Made by a program: the position numbers and the translations under genes. From NCBI GenBank assembly GCA_900696465.1, contig CAADGE010000046.1, positions 1 through 64,000 of the forward strand: 64,000 bases of DNA, read 5' to 3'. Shown here one piece after another: positions 24,970 to 33,607 of the stretch (positions are counted from its first letter, which is position 1; each line of letters begins with the position of its first letter). Under the pieces are notes generated by a model. That model made no database searches, was not told the origin of the DNA, and saw only the letters and a list, made by a program, of their open reading frames with translations. Origin of the DNA: an uncultured Planctomycetota bacterium. Lineage in GTDB: Bacteria > Planctomycetota > Phycisphaerae > UBA1845 > UTPLA1.

Positions 24970-26220
24970 CTATTGAAGCAGGAGGGCCGCGAAGCCGGGA
25001 ATATCGAGGTGGTCCACCACGCTGTCTTCGTTGCAGTCTCCGGCGCAGCGCTCGTATCGCTCGGCATGATCGCCCATGACCAGCTCGACGAAGCGCCGGA
25101 GGTCGTGGCTGTCGACGAGCAGATCGACGTTGATGTCTCCTGGGATGGTCTCGGGGCATTCGTCACACGGCGTACCGATACCGTCACAGTCGATGTCCGG
25201 CTGCCAGAGGCCCTGATCGTTCACCAGTCCGAGGAGCAGGGCGCAGTCTCCAAACGAATCGCCAGAATGGTACGTCACGAATGGGTTGTGGTGTTCAGGA
25301 CAACTATCACAGCCGTGGAAAACACCATCGGCGTCGGTGTCGACAGGGCAGCCATTGGGGGTCACCAGATTGACGCAGGCAGGCATCACCGGACATTCAT
25401 CAAAATCATTGGTGACACCGTCGCCATCGTCGTCGAGCAAAGAGCAGCCGTTCGCGTCGATCGGCTCACTGTCAGCCGTGCTCGGGCACAGGTCGGAGAG
25501 ATTGGGAATGCCGTCGCCGTCCGCGTCGTCCGGCGCGATGACCGAGAGATTGTCGAAGAATGCGTGATCGGTGCCCAGTGCGTCGATGTTGTAGAGGTCC
25601 ACATCGGCGAGGACATTGGTCGTGTTTGGCGAGAAGGAACGATTGAGCGCTACGAGCGTACCGTTGAGGAAGACCACGACTTTTCTTTTACCGACGGCGT
25701 AGTTCATGTCCACTCGGAGCGCATGCCACTGGTCCCGGCTTACGGTGAAGCCGGTGTCGTAGAAATTGTTGCCGTTCCAGACGAGGAGGCGCCCCTGGGC
25801 ATTGACGATCACCGCCGTCACCCTGCGCTGAAGCGGGACAGAATGGTCGTAGACGTCGATTCCCCAGCCGGCGCTCCTCGGCCCGACGCTGCTCGCAAGG
25901 TACATGTCCCAGGTGATCTGAATTACAGTCGCTGCGGATACGTTGACCGCATGATACAGATCCTTCCAATACCAGTCGGCACTCGTCGTGACGACGGAGG
26001 CATCAAATCGAAAAGCCCGCATGCCGGTATGGGCAAAGGCGCTTTGAACGATGCCGCGGCCGATGGTCGGAGGATTGTTGGTGGAATGCCAGCCCTGCTG
26101 TCCGAGCAGGTTACCGTCAAAATAAGGCGGGCTTTCGAAATCGGTCTGGTAAATGATCTCGTCTGCGCGGATCGGCAGAGTGATGAGTAGTATCAGCCAC
26201 GCAGCTACGGCCCGGCGCAT
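24970..26220 (-). CDS. exported protein with jelly-roll domain, calcium-type repeats and dockerin-like end (paralogue B)
   Basis: 416 residues with the same architecture as the protein at 23414-24592. Signal peptide MRRAVAAWLILLITLPIRA, then a jelly-roll domain starting YQTDFESPPYFDGNLLGQQG. Calcium repeats (DADGDGIPNLSDLCPS, DDDGDGVTNDFDECPVMP, DTDADGVFHGCDSCPE) follow, and the end is dockerin-like (GDINVDLLVDSHDLRRF, CNEDSVVDHLDIPGF). It differs from paralogue A by an insertion between the calcium repeats and the dockerin-like end. Tandem duplication followed by divergence is the simplest explanation. Function unknown. Confidence 0.85.
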   Translation of the reverse strand: MRRAVAAWLILLITLPIRADEIIYQTDFESPPYFDGNLLGQQGWHSTNNPPTIGRGIVQSAFAHTGMRAFRFDASVVTTSADWYWKDLYHAVNVSAATVIQITWDMYLASSVGPRSAGWGIDVYDHSVPLQRRVTAVIVNAQGRLLVWNGNNFYDTGFTVSRDQWHALRVDMNYAVGKRKVVVFLNGTLVALNRSFSPNTTNVLADVDLYNIDALGTDHAFFDNLSVIAPDDADGDGIPNLSDLCPSTADSEPIDANGCSLLDDDGDGVTNDFDECPVMPACVNLVTPNGCPVDTDADGVFHGCDSCPEHHNPFVTYHSGDSFGDCALLLGLVNDQGLWQPDIDCDGIGTPCDECPETIPGDINVDLLVDSHDLRRFVELVMGDHAERYERCAGDCNEDSVVDHLDIPGFAALLLQ

Positions 26221-26427
26221 GACAAGTTTCCAGTTTCGCGCGGCGGCGCGAATACACGCGGTGCGGCGAAGCCCCCGGCCCTGCTCGAATGAGTACAGAT
26301 GAGAGTTTGCCCGCTCCGAATGTGCAGGATAACACAGGTCTGATTGCGATTCAAGAAGCGGCGGCGGACGCTTGAACCCGTCTGTCTTTGATATCGGTCA
26401 TCCTGGCAAATCCAATTCGGCGTGCAT

Positions 26428-26461
26428 CAAAATGGAGCCCCGACCGGCTTGCGTCGGGGCT
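26428..26461 (-). terminator. terminator after the HAF-repeat gene
   Basis: Perfect 9-pair stem AGCCCCGAC / GTCGGGGCT read on the minus strand (8-base loop), followed shortly by TTTT. It lies 38 bases past the minus-strand stop at 26499. The rest of 26221-26427 has no supported gene. Confidence 0.55.
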
Positions 26462-26498
26462 GTACCCGAGAGGATGAATACGGCACTGTCGGCCGCAC

Positions 26499-28613
26499 TC
26501 ACTTTTTTTGCAGTAGACCGCGAGTCGCCGACTTGCTCGAAACAACATCGCGTTTGGATCGAGACCATCGCGTTCTTCGCCCGGTATGAAGGACAACGAA
26601 GCCGGCCACGAGCGCCCCCAGCGGCATGACGGCACCGGCACCGCAGATGACGGACTCCTGTGCGGAAGTCGACTGTGGCACCGCATCACTGCGTGAGATG
26701 CCGGGCGCGCCGGGATCGATGATGATACCGTTGGCGATCAGGTCCGCATCGCCGCGAAGTCCATCGACGAATGTCAGGGTAATGACATTGCCGGAGATTT
26801 CGGCGCCGGTTGTGCCGTCGAACTGAAAATCGTACCAGTGCGGCGAGGGCTCGTCCGGTGTCGGACCATACTTGTAATACTTGTTGAATGTCGTTCCTTC
26901 CGGCACGTGAACAAAGATCTGTACCACAACGGTCGCACCGGGCTTGATGCCTTCGATGGTGAAGCTGATAAAGCCGGCGGCGAAGTTGATGCCTGCCGGG
27001 GCGTCGTCCGGTGCCGGATTGTCGCCTGCCTTGACGTGGATCAGGATTGTCCCCTCGGGCGCGGCAACGGTCACCCAGTCGCCGTTCGTGTTGAGCACGG
27101 AGCGGACGTGGTCCTGCTGGTCATCCGGGATGCCGTCGAAATTGCCGTCCACCGGCGGCGGTGTGCCGCCGCAACCGGCGATGGGCGAGTAGACGCAACT
27201 CCCATCTACGCAGGCGTCGAGCGTGCAGGGGTCTTTGTCGTCGCAATGTGCATCGGAGAGACACTCGAAGCAGCCATCCGCAACATCGTCGCAGTATTCC
27301 GCCTCGTCGCATGGAGGCGTGCCGGACAGGCACACACCGTTTTCGCAGGTCTCCATTCCATTGCAGAAGTTGCCGTCGTCGCACGGCGTGATCTGGCTGC
27401 AGGAGCAGCCCTGTGGATTGATTCCTTCCCCGGGCGGCGTGTTGGGGCAGAAATCGTCCGTGTCGCAGACGCCGTCGAGGTCGGAATCCGCACAAAGGCG
27501 AGCCAACCATGCTGCGCCGAAGCCGTTGGGGTCAATGCCCCATCCGACGATGGTTCGCCCGTCGTCTGAAATGCCTTGCGCCGCGTTGAGGGTCCAACCG
27601 GTGAGGTCAAGACCGTAGCTGATCAGGACGCTTTTGAGATTTCGCATGCCTGTCGCCGGTGTCCAGACGAAGGCCTCGCGTCCAGCGGCGGTGGTTCCTT
27701 CACCGACCACGACTGCGCCGTTGGACGAGGCATCCCACGCGGCGCTGTAGAACGTACCGCCGGGAAAATCACCAAGCCGAATGACTCCGGTGGCCTCCGT
27801 CCAGACGAAGGCCTCTCGATTGAAGGGCGGTGTCGTCGGTTGACCGTTCCCAACGATTGCAATGCCATCGGTCGAGATGCCGTACGCCGAGAGGGTTCGA
27901 AAGTTATCCGGCTCGCCGGAGAGATGCGTCATTCCCGTGGCGGAGGTCCATCTGAAGGCGCCGAAATTGAATGGTTCCATCCCGCTTGCACTCTCACCGA
28001 CGATGATCGAGCCGTTTCCGGAAATATCCCAGGCAATGGAATTGCCGCTTCCGCCGGGAAGTGTGCCAAGACTGACCATTCCACCGGCTGCCGTCCAGCG
28101 AAAGGCACGGAGCGGTTGGACCGAAGTCGTCTGGACGGAACCGACGACCACTGATCCATCGCCAGAGACGCCGAGGGCCTCGCTTCGGCGCAAGGGCTGA
28201 CCGGGAAGGCCGCCAAGTCCGACCATTCCGGAGGAGGTCCAACGGAAGGCCTCGGTCCAGCCGGGCGTGAGCGCGCTGGAGCTTCTGCCGACGATCACGG
28301 CACCGTTGGAGGAAGCGCGAAATGCCTGGCTCCAGAACTCGCCGCCGGGCAGATCACCGAGGCCGACCATTCCGCCGGCCTGCGTCCAGCGAAAGGCCTC
28401 GTTGCCGGAAGCAGAGGAGCCGCGACCGACCGCAACGAGACCGTTTGCAGAAATGCCCAGTCCCATGCTGTCGAACACGCCGCTGGGTAGATCACCCAAG
28501 CCCTGAAAGCTCGGTCCTGGCTGTGCAAGCGTGGCGGGAATCGGTGTTGCCAGAAGGAGTGCAAAAGTCAGCGTGACGTTGACTGCCGGACGAATCTGCT
28601 GTGCGGCTCCCAT
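26499..28613 (-). CDS. exported HAF-repeat protein with choice-of-anchor-type domain
   Basis: About 704 residues. Signal peptide around VTLTFALLLATPIPATLA. Residues about 35-370 contain seven or eight HAF-type repeats of the form GLGDLPGGEFWSQAFRASSN followed by G-x-VIVGRSSS and EAFRWT. A Cys-rich segment with calcium-like loops follows (DSDLDGVCDTDDFCPNTPPG, PCDDGNFCNGMETCENGVC). Next is a domain starting DGNFDGIPDDQQDHVRS and ending GLRGDADLIANGIIIDPGAP, resembling the choice-of-anchor U type. A membrane segment and a basic tail end the protein, a sorting-signal-like layout. GGAGG lies 8 bases before ATG 28613. Function unknown. Confidence 0.85.
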   Translation of the reverse strand: MGAAQQIRPAVNVTLTFALLLATPIPATLAQPGPSFQGLGDLPSGVFDSMGLGISANGLVAVGRGSSASGNEAFRWTQAGGMVGLGDLPGGEFWSQAFRASSNGAVIVGRSSSALTPGWTEAFRWTSSGMVGLGGLPGQPLRRSEALGVSGDGSVVVGSVQTTSVQPLRAFRWTAAGGMVSLGTLPGGSGNSIAWDISGNGSIIVGESASGMEPFNFGAFRWTSATGMTHLSGEPDNFRTLSAYGISTDGIAIVGNGQPTTPPFNREAFVWTEATGVIRLGDFPGGTFYSAAWDASSNGAVVVGEGTTAAGREAFVWTPATGMRNLKSVLISYGLDLTGWTLNAAQGISDDGRTIVGWGIDPNGFGAAWLARLCADSDLDGVCDTDDFCPNTPPGEGINPQGCSCSQITPCDDGNFCNGMETCENGVCLSGTPPCDEAEYCDDVADGCFECLSDAHCDDKDPCTLDACVDGSCVYSPIAGCGGTPPPVDGNFDGIPDDQQDHVRSVLNTNGDWVTVAAPEGTILIHVKAGDNPAPDDAPAGINFAAGFISFTIEGIKPGATVVVQIFVHVPEGTTFNKYYKYGPTPDEPSPHWYDFQFDGTTGAEISGNVITLTFVDGLRGDADLIANGIIIDPGAPGISRSDAVPQSTSAQESVICGAGAVMPLGALVAGFVVLHTGRRTRWSRSKRDVVSSKSATRGLLQKK

Positions 28614-28930
28614 TTTGATAACCTCCAGATAATGCATCGCATACCTCGAGCAGCTTGAATACCGCGCTCGGCGGGCCCGCAGAGGGCACGGCGGCGCTGT
28701 AGTCGGGGTACGCTCCCCACAGAAATACTCCTGACCGAGATGAATCTCACACGCGAATCGGATCCAAGTTCGTCAATGAACGGGCCAAGCGGATTCTGGA
28801 TTGGAGAAGCCGGGTCGCCCATTGCGGGCGTGAGAACTCGATCTGCATGGTGTATGACAGAAAGGAAAGCCCCGGTCATGGCGCAGCGATCCGACGCCAT
28901 GCCTGCCCGACAGCGTGGATCGAGTAAGAT

Positions 28931-28956
28931 AGGTGTCCGGAAAGGACACCTCTTTT
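28931..28956 (+). promoter_or_regulatory. hairpin with T-run overlapping the sigma factor start
   Basis: Perfect inverted repeat AGGTGTCC-GGAAA-GGACACCT followed by CTTTT. The TTG start of the sigma factor gene lies within the T-run, so the hairpin would cover the region where a ribosome site must be. It may be an attenuator, a translational switch or a terminator of an upstream transcript. The rest of 28614-28930 has no gene and separates divergent units. Confidence 0.5.
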
Positions 28957-29530
28957 GGATACCACGCGTCCGAGTTTGCTGTTACGCATCCGGAACCGCG
29001 ACGACGAAGCGGCCTGGGGCACGTTCGACGGAATCTACCGGCCGCTGCTCCAGCGATATGCGCTGGCCTGCGGCCTGAAGCAGAGCGACGCCGAGGACGT
29101 GGTACAGCACTGCATGGCGGCGATCCACGAGAAGATCGGCGCGTTTGACTACGACCCGCAGAAGGGTCGCTTCAAGGCATGGCTGCGGACGATCGTCCAG
29201 AATCGCGTGCGGAACCTGGTCCGCAGCCGAAAGGAACAGGGCGACCGAGACGCGCAAATCGATCGACTTGAATCGCGCGAGCAATCGCCCGAGGACGTAT
29301 TCGATCAACTGTGGATGCAGGAGCATCTCTGGCACTGCCTGGAGCAGGTTCGGAAGGATGTGGAGGAATCGACCTACCGGGCGTTTCAGATGTACGTTCT
29401 TGAACAGCGGCCGATCGAGGAGGTCTGCCGCGCGCTGAACATGCGATCGAACCTGGTCTATACCATCAAGTGGCGACTGACGGAAAAAGTCGCCGAGCGG
29501 ATGCGGGAACTCATCGGCGATGCGGATTGA
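28955..29530 (+). CDS. ECF-type RNA polymerase sigma factor
   Basis: 191 residues with sigma-70 region 2 (YRPLLQRYALACGLKQSDAE then DVVQHCMAAIHEKI, and FKAWLRTIVQNRVRNLVRS) and region 4 (YVLEQRPIEEVCRALNMRSN then LVYTIKWRLTEKV). It is of the sort found next to Ser/Thr kinases in planctomycetes. The TTG at 28955 is the only start that keeps the whole of region 2, because an in-frame stop lies shortly upstream. It sits inside the T-run of a hairpin. The 3' end overlaps the kinase gene by 11 bases, pointing to coupled translation and a shared signalling role. Confidence 0.88.
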   Translation: MDTTRPSLLLRIRNRDDEAAWGTFDGIYRPLLQRYALACGLKQSDAEDVVQHCMAAIHEKIGAFDYDPQKGRFKAWLRTIVQNRVRNLVRSRKEQGDRDAQIDRLESREQSPEDVFDQLWMQEHLWHCLEQVRKDVEESTYRAFQMYVLEQRPIEEVCRALNMRSNLVYTIKWRLTEKVAERMRELIGDAD

Positions 29531-32201
29531 GATCATGACGCAATGTCCGAGCGATACGATGCTGGTCGCGTATCATGCCCGCGAGCTGCGTGAGACGGAC
29601 CATGCGGCGATCGACGAGCACCTGCGGCAGTGCGATGCCTGTGCACGTCGTGATGCCGCCATGGTGGCACGACACGAGAGCTGGGTTGGTCGGCTTCGGC
29701 AGGCGGGGTTGCCTGAAAGGTGCGTGGAAAGTCAGATCCGCCCGGCTGGGCGGACCGGCTCGGGCAGCGGTGCGTCGCCATCGGCCGGCGCGGCGGCATC
29801 TACTCCTCTCGGCGTGAACGAGTCTACTGCTTTGATCGGCGTGATCGCCGGTTACGACCTTGAACGGGAGCTGGCGCGCGGCGGGCAAGGCATCGTCTAC
29901 AAGGCGATTCAGCGATCGACGCGGCGGCACGTGGCGCTGAAGGTCCTTCGCGAAGGCCCGTTCGCATCGCTTTCGGCACGGCGGCGATTCGAGCGGGAGA
30001 TCGAGCTGGTCGCCGGACTGCGGCATCCAAACATTGTGCAGGTCTTCGACTCGGGCGTAGCGGCGGACGGTCGGCACTACTTCGTCATGGACCTTGTGCG
30101 CGGCGAGCGGCTCGATCAGTACGCCGGCACGCACAAGCTGGACCTGCGCGGCCGGCTGGCACTCTTCGTGCTGGTCTGTGATGCGGTTAATCACGCTCAT
30201 CAGCGCGGCATCATCCATCGTGATCTGAAGCCATCGAATGTAATTGTGGATGAGCAGGGTCAGCCGCGGGTACTCGATTTCGGCCTGGCGCGGATGGCCG
30301 AGAGCGAGCCCGATGCAGGCATCACGGCGACAGCCATGCTCGCCGGTACGCTGGCTTATCTCTCGCCTGAGCAGGCGCGGGGCAGGCCTGATGAGCTGGA
30401 TATTCGCAGTGATGTGTACGCGCTGGGCGTGGTGCTGTACGAACTGGTGACGGGGGCATCTCCGTACCCGGTAGAGGGCGATATGACGACGGTGCTTCGT
30501 CACATCGTGGAAACGCCCCCGCTGCGACCGAACGCGGCCCGCCGATCGAGCGGCGGCCGTGGTGCATCGATCGACGGCGAGTTGGAGACGATCCTGCTGA
30601 CGGCGCTGGCAAAGGAGCGCGAACGTCGCTATCAGACGGCGGGCGAACTGGCACGGGACATCCGGCAATACCTTGCAGGCGAACCGATCGACGCGAAGCG
30701 CGACCGCCGCTGGTACCTCATGAAGAAAGCAATACGGCGCTATCGCACTGCGGTTGCGGCCGCGGCGATGGTCTTCGTGGTCGTCCTCGGTTCGGCGGTC
30801 GCCCTGGGTGTGATGTATCGGCGGCAGGGCGCTCTGCTGAACGAAGTGACTCGGCAACAGCAGCTCGCGGAATCGGCACAGACCCTTGCGGTCGAACGGT
30901 TCGAGGACCTTCGGAAACTGGCTCGCTCCTTTATCTTCGAACTCAATCCGCTCCTGTCGAATCTACCGGGTTCGACGAAGGCCCAGGCCTTTATTGTGGA
31001 AACGGGACTGGCCTATCTCGATCGGCTGGCTCGGAGCGACGCACTGACGGAGGACTTGAAGAACGATCTGTCCGCCGCGTACTTCGCGATCGGCGATATT
31101 CAGGGCGATCCGGAGTCGGACAACCTGGGCGATCCGACCGGTTCACTGGAGAGCTATCACAAGGGACTTAAGCTGCTGTACGAATTGACCGGACCGGTGC
31201 CGGAAAAGATGGCGCATCTGAGTACGCACTGGCTTGTTCACATGCGCCTATCCAAGGTGTACTTCGCCCAGGGTATGCGGGACGAGGGGCGGGAATATGA
31301 GCAGAAGGCAGTGGCGCTGGCGGAGCGAATGTACGCCAAGGATGCGACGGATGCTCGGGCGCGTTCGAACCTGAGCTACGTGCGTGGATTGCAGGGGGAT
31401 CGCCTGCGCTCCCGTGAGCAGTTTGAGGAAGCGCTGGCACTCTACCAGGAAGCCGCCGAGCTGGCCCGACCTCCGGAAGGCACACAGCTCAGCGTCCATC
31501 AACGCCACGGTCTGGCGCAGACGCACGGGGCCATCGGTCAGGTGCTCATCCGCCTTGGACGGATGGAGGCGGCGCTGGAAGAATACCGCGAATGTCTGAC
31601 GCTGCTCGCGGAACTGGTCAAAGAGGTCCCCCGCCACGCGCGGTTTCTCAATGATCTGGCCATCAGTCACGAACGCACGGGCTTCCTGCAGCAGACGCTG
31701 GGCCAACCGGAGGAGGCCGTGAAGCATTTCGAGGCATCCATCGCCATGTCGGAATCGCTGCTGGCCGTCGAAGCCAACAACGCGCCGGCAAAGGCCAATC
31801 TTCTGTCGACGCTGTCGCGATTGGGTGAAATCCACCTGGCGCGCGGTGATGTAGAACAAGCACGTGATGCCTTCGAGGTCTCGGCCCGCTACGCAAAGGA
31901 GATGTATGAGAAGTTTCCGCAGGACAGCAGCCGGCGACGGGACTGGGCGGTCGTGTTTTACAAGCGGTCGGAAGTGAATCGGTATCTGGCGGACCGAGAG
32001 GGCATCGCGCCGGATGTACGACTCACGCATCTGCGAGCGGCGCGGGAAGACCTGAGGGAGTGTCTCGGCGAATTTGAAGGCATGCGCGAAAGCGGAATCA
32101 TCTGGCCGAGCGACGCCGGTGTGCCGGACATGCTTGCAGAGGAGATCGAGAAGCTTGACGCGGCGATTCTCGCGATGGAGAGCACGCCGTCATCTCCCTG
32201 A
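29520..32201 (+). CDS. zinc-motif / Ser-Thr protein kinase / TPR membrane protein
   Basis: 893 residues. The N-terminal 50 residues contain EHLRQCDAC, an H-x3-C-x2-C zinc motif as in zinc-binding anti-sigma factors (His34, Cys38, Cys41). A full kinase domain spans about 112-385: Gly loop ARGGQGIVY, Lys141 in VALKVL, HRDLKPSN with Asp235, DFGLARM and the SPEQARG segment, all catalytic residues present. One membrane helix lies at about 410-432. The remaining 450 residues are predicted TPR-type helices outside the membrane. It overlaps the ECF sigma gene, so the kinase probably controls that sigma factor by zinc-motif binding or phosphorylation (inference). ATG 29520 or 29535. Confidence 0.9.
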   Translation: MRIEIMTQCPSDTMLVAYHARELRETDHAAIDEHLRQCDACARRDAAMVARHESWVGRLRQAGLPERCVESQIRPAGRTGSGSGASPSAGAAASTPLGVNESTALIGVIAGYDLERELARGGQGIVYKAIQRSTRRHVALKVLREGPFASLSARRRFEREIELVAGLRHPNIVQVFDSGVAADGRHYFVMDLVRGERLDQYAGTHKLDLRGRLALFVLVCDAVNHAHQRGIIHRDLKPSNVIVDEQGQPRVLDFGLARMAESEPDAGITATAMLAGTLAYLSPEQARGRPDELDIRSDVYALGVVLYELVTGASPYPVEGDMTTVLRHIVETPPLRPNAARRSSGGRGASIDGELETILLTALAKERERRYQTAGELARDIRQYLAGEPIDAKRDRRWYLMKKAIRRYRTAVAAAAMVFVVVLGSAVALGVMYRRQGALLNEVTRQQQLAESAQTLAVERFEDLRKLARSFIFELNPLLSNLPGSTKAQAFIVETGLAYLDRLARSDALTEDLKNDLSAAYFAIGDIQGDPESDNLGDPTGSLESYHKGLKLLYELTGPVPEKMAHLSTHWLVHMRLSKVYFAQGMRDEGREYEQKAVALAERMYAKDATDARARSNLSYVRGLQGDRLRSREQFEEALALYQEAAELARPPEGTQLSVHQRHGLAQTHGAIGQVLIRLGRMEAALEEYRECLTLLAELVKEVPRHARFLNDLAISHERTGFLQQTLGQPEEAVKHFEASIAMSESLLAVEANNAPAKANLLSTLSRLGEIHLARGDVEQARDAFEVSARYAKEMYEKFPQDSSRRRDWAVVFYKRSEVNRYLADREGIAPDVRLTHLRAAREDLRECLGEFEGMRESGIIWPSDAGVPDMLAEEIEKLDAAILAMESTPSSP

Positions 32202-32337
32202 TTCCAAGCCAATGATTCACGCGGCGCGATGTCCGGATTTTGACGGGCGCACGTGCCGTGAATAAACTCCATTCTCGATCGCCGGCGGCGCGGTCCATCG
32301 TTCAATCCGACATTACACCTGCTTTCGGAGGTGCGAC

Positions 32338-33588
32338 GTGCGAATCGTTCGACCCCGCTGGTTGATTCTCTGTTTCCTGCTGCTTGTGTGCTGGAGCGGC
32401 TGCGTATTCGGTCCGACGGCGCTGCAGATGAGCCGGGCCAGCTACAACGAGGCGATTCAGCGGACGACGAATGAGCAGCTTCTGCTCAATCTCGTGCGCT
32501 TGCGCTATCGCGACGTGCCGTTTGTTCTCGAGGTGGGCAGCGTCTCGGCGCAGTTTGAGCTGCGACAGGATGCCTCGGCGGTGGGAACGCTTCGGGAAAA
32601 TGTCGGGCCGAGCAAGCCCAATCCGCATTCGCTCGATGTGGGGATGGGCGTCACTTTCTTTGACCGCCCCACCGTGACGTTTTCGCCGGTGCAAGGGCAG
32701 GAATTTGTTCAGCGGCTGATGACGCCGCTGACGCTCGAGACGATCGTGCTGCTTCAGCGCTCGGGCTGGAGTATCGAGCGTGTCCTGCGGCTGACGGTGC
32801 AGCAGATCAACGGCGTGGATAACGCAACGCGGGCGACCGGCCCAACGCCGCAGCATGTACCGCCCTATCGGGAGTTTGCCCGGGTCTGCGAGCTGATTCG
32901 CGTACTGCAGCTACGCCGCGACCTGGCCATCGGATACGTCACGAAGGACGTGCCGATCTCGGATCCGATCGCGCTCACGGGCATCTCGGGGGAAACGCTG
33001 ATAACCGCGGCGAAGGAAGGTTACCGGCTGATGCAGCCGGATGGTGGCAAAGCGAGATATGTCCTGATGGGACCGCGGCAGTACCTGGAGCTGTTCCTTT
33101 CGGAGTCGGCGCTTGCATCGCCGGAGGTCAAGGAGCTGTGCGGACTGCTCGGCCTGGCGCCGGAAAGGAAACACTACGAGATTGTGCAGATCGGCACTGA
33201 TCTGATCGATCACGCCGCTACGCACGGGTCGAGGGACACGCTGGCCATCGGCACGCGGGCGCTGCTCGGGATCATGTTTTACCTGTCGCAGGGGATCGAA
33301 GTTCCCTCGCTGCACGAGTATCTTGGACTGGTCACGGTGACGCGCGATGAGCAGGGACTGCCCTTCGACTGGAACGAGATCACCGGTGATCAGCTTCGTG
33401 TACGATGTTCGATCCTTCAACCGAGAAATGCGGCGGTGGCGGTGAAGTACCGCGGCTGGTGGTTTTTCGTGGAAGACAGCGACCTCGATTCCAAGGCGAC
33501 GTTTACCCTGCTAGCGCAGTTGATGTCGTTGCAGGCGGGCGTGGAGGCGGGGCCGGGACCGGTGCTGACGCTGCCGTTGGGCGGCTGA
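32338..33588 (+). CDS. putative lipoprotein of unknown function
   Basis: 416 residues. A hydrophobic N-terminus (LILCFLLLVCWSGC) ends in a Cys that could be lipid-modified, though the -3 residue is Trp, so the lipobox is imperfect. The mature part begins with SRASYNEAIQRTTNEQLLLN then LVRLRYRDVPFVLEVGS, and later has FMTPLT-type and Trp-rich segments near the end (KYRGWWFFVEDSDLDSK). I recognise the general look of a conserved bacterial outer-membrane lipoprotein family but cannot name it. A GTG start at 32338 follows GGAGG. It lies 136 bases after the kinase gene on the same strand. Confidence 0.72.
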   Translation: MRIVRPRWLILCFLLLVCWSGCVFGPTALQMSRASYNEAIQRTTNEQLLLNLVRLRYRDVPFVLEVGSVSAQFELRQDASAVGTLRENVGPSKPNPHSLDVGMGVTFFDRPTVTFSPVQGQEFVQRLMTPLTLETIVLLQRSGWSIERVLRLTVQQINGVDNATRATGPTPQHVPPYREFARVCELIRVLQLRRDLAIGYVTKDVPISDPIALTGISGETLITAAKEGYRLMQPDGGKARYVLMGPRQYLELFLSESALASPEVKELCGLLGLAPERKHYEIVQIGTDLIDHAATHGSRDTLAIGTRALLGIMFYLSQGIEVPSLHEYLGLVTVTRDEQGLPFDWNEITGDQLRVRCSILQPRNAAVAVKYRGWWFFVEDSDLDSKATFTLLAQLMSLQAGVEAGPGPVLTLPLGG

Positions 33589-33607
33589 GCGTGAGAAGAA
33601 CGATCCG

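Noticed and set aside
20229-28613. Mobile element or phage island
   Set aside because: No transposase, integrase or attachment repeats; composition matches the surrounding chromosome and the families are typical of planctomycete chromosomes.
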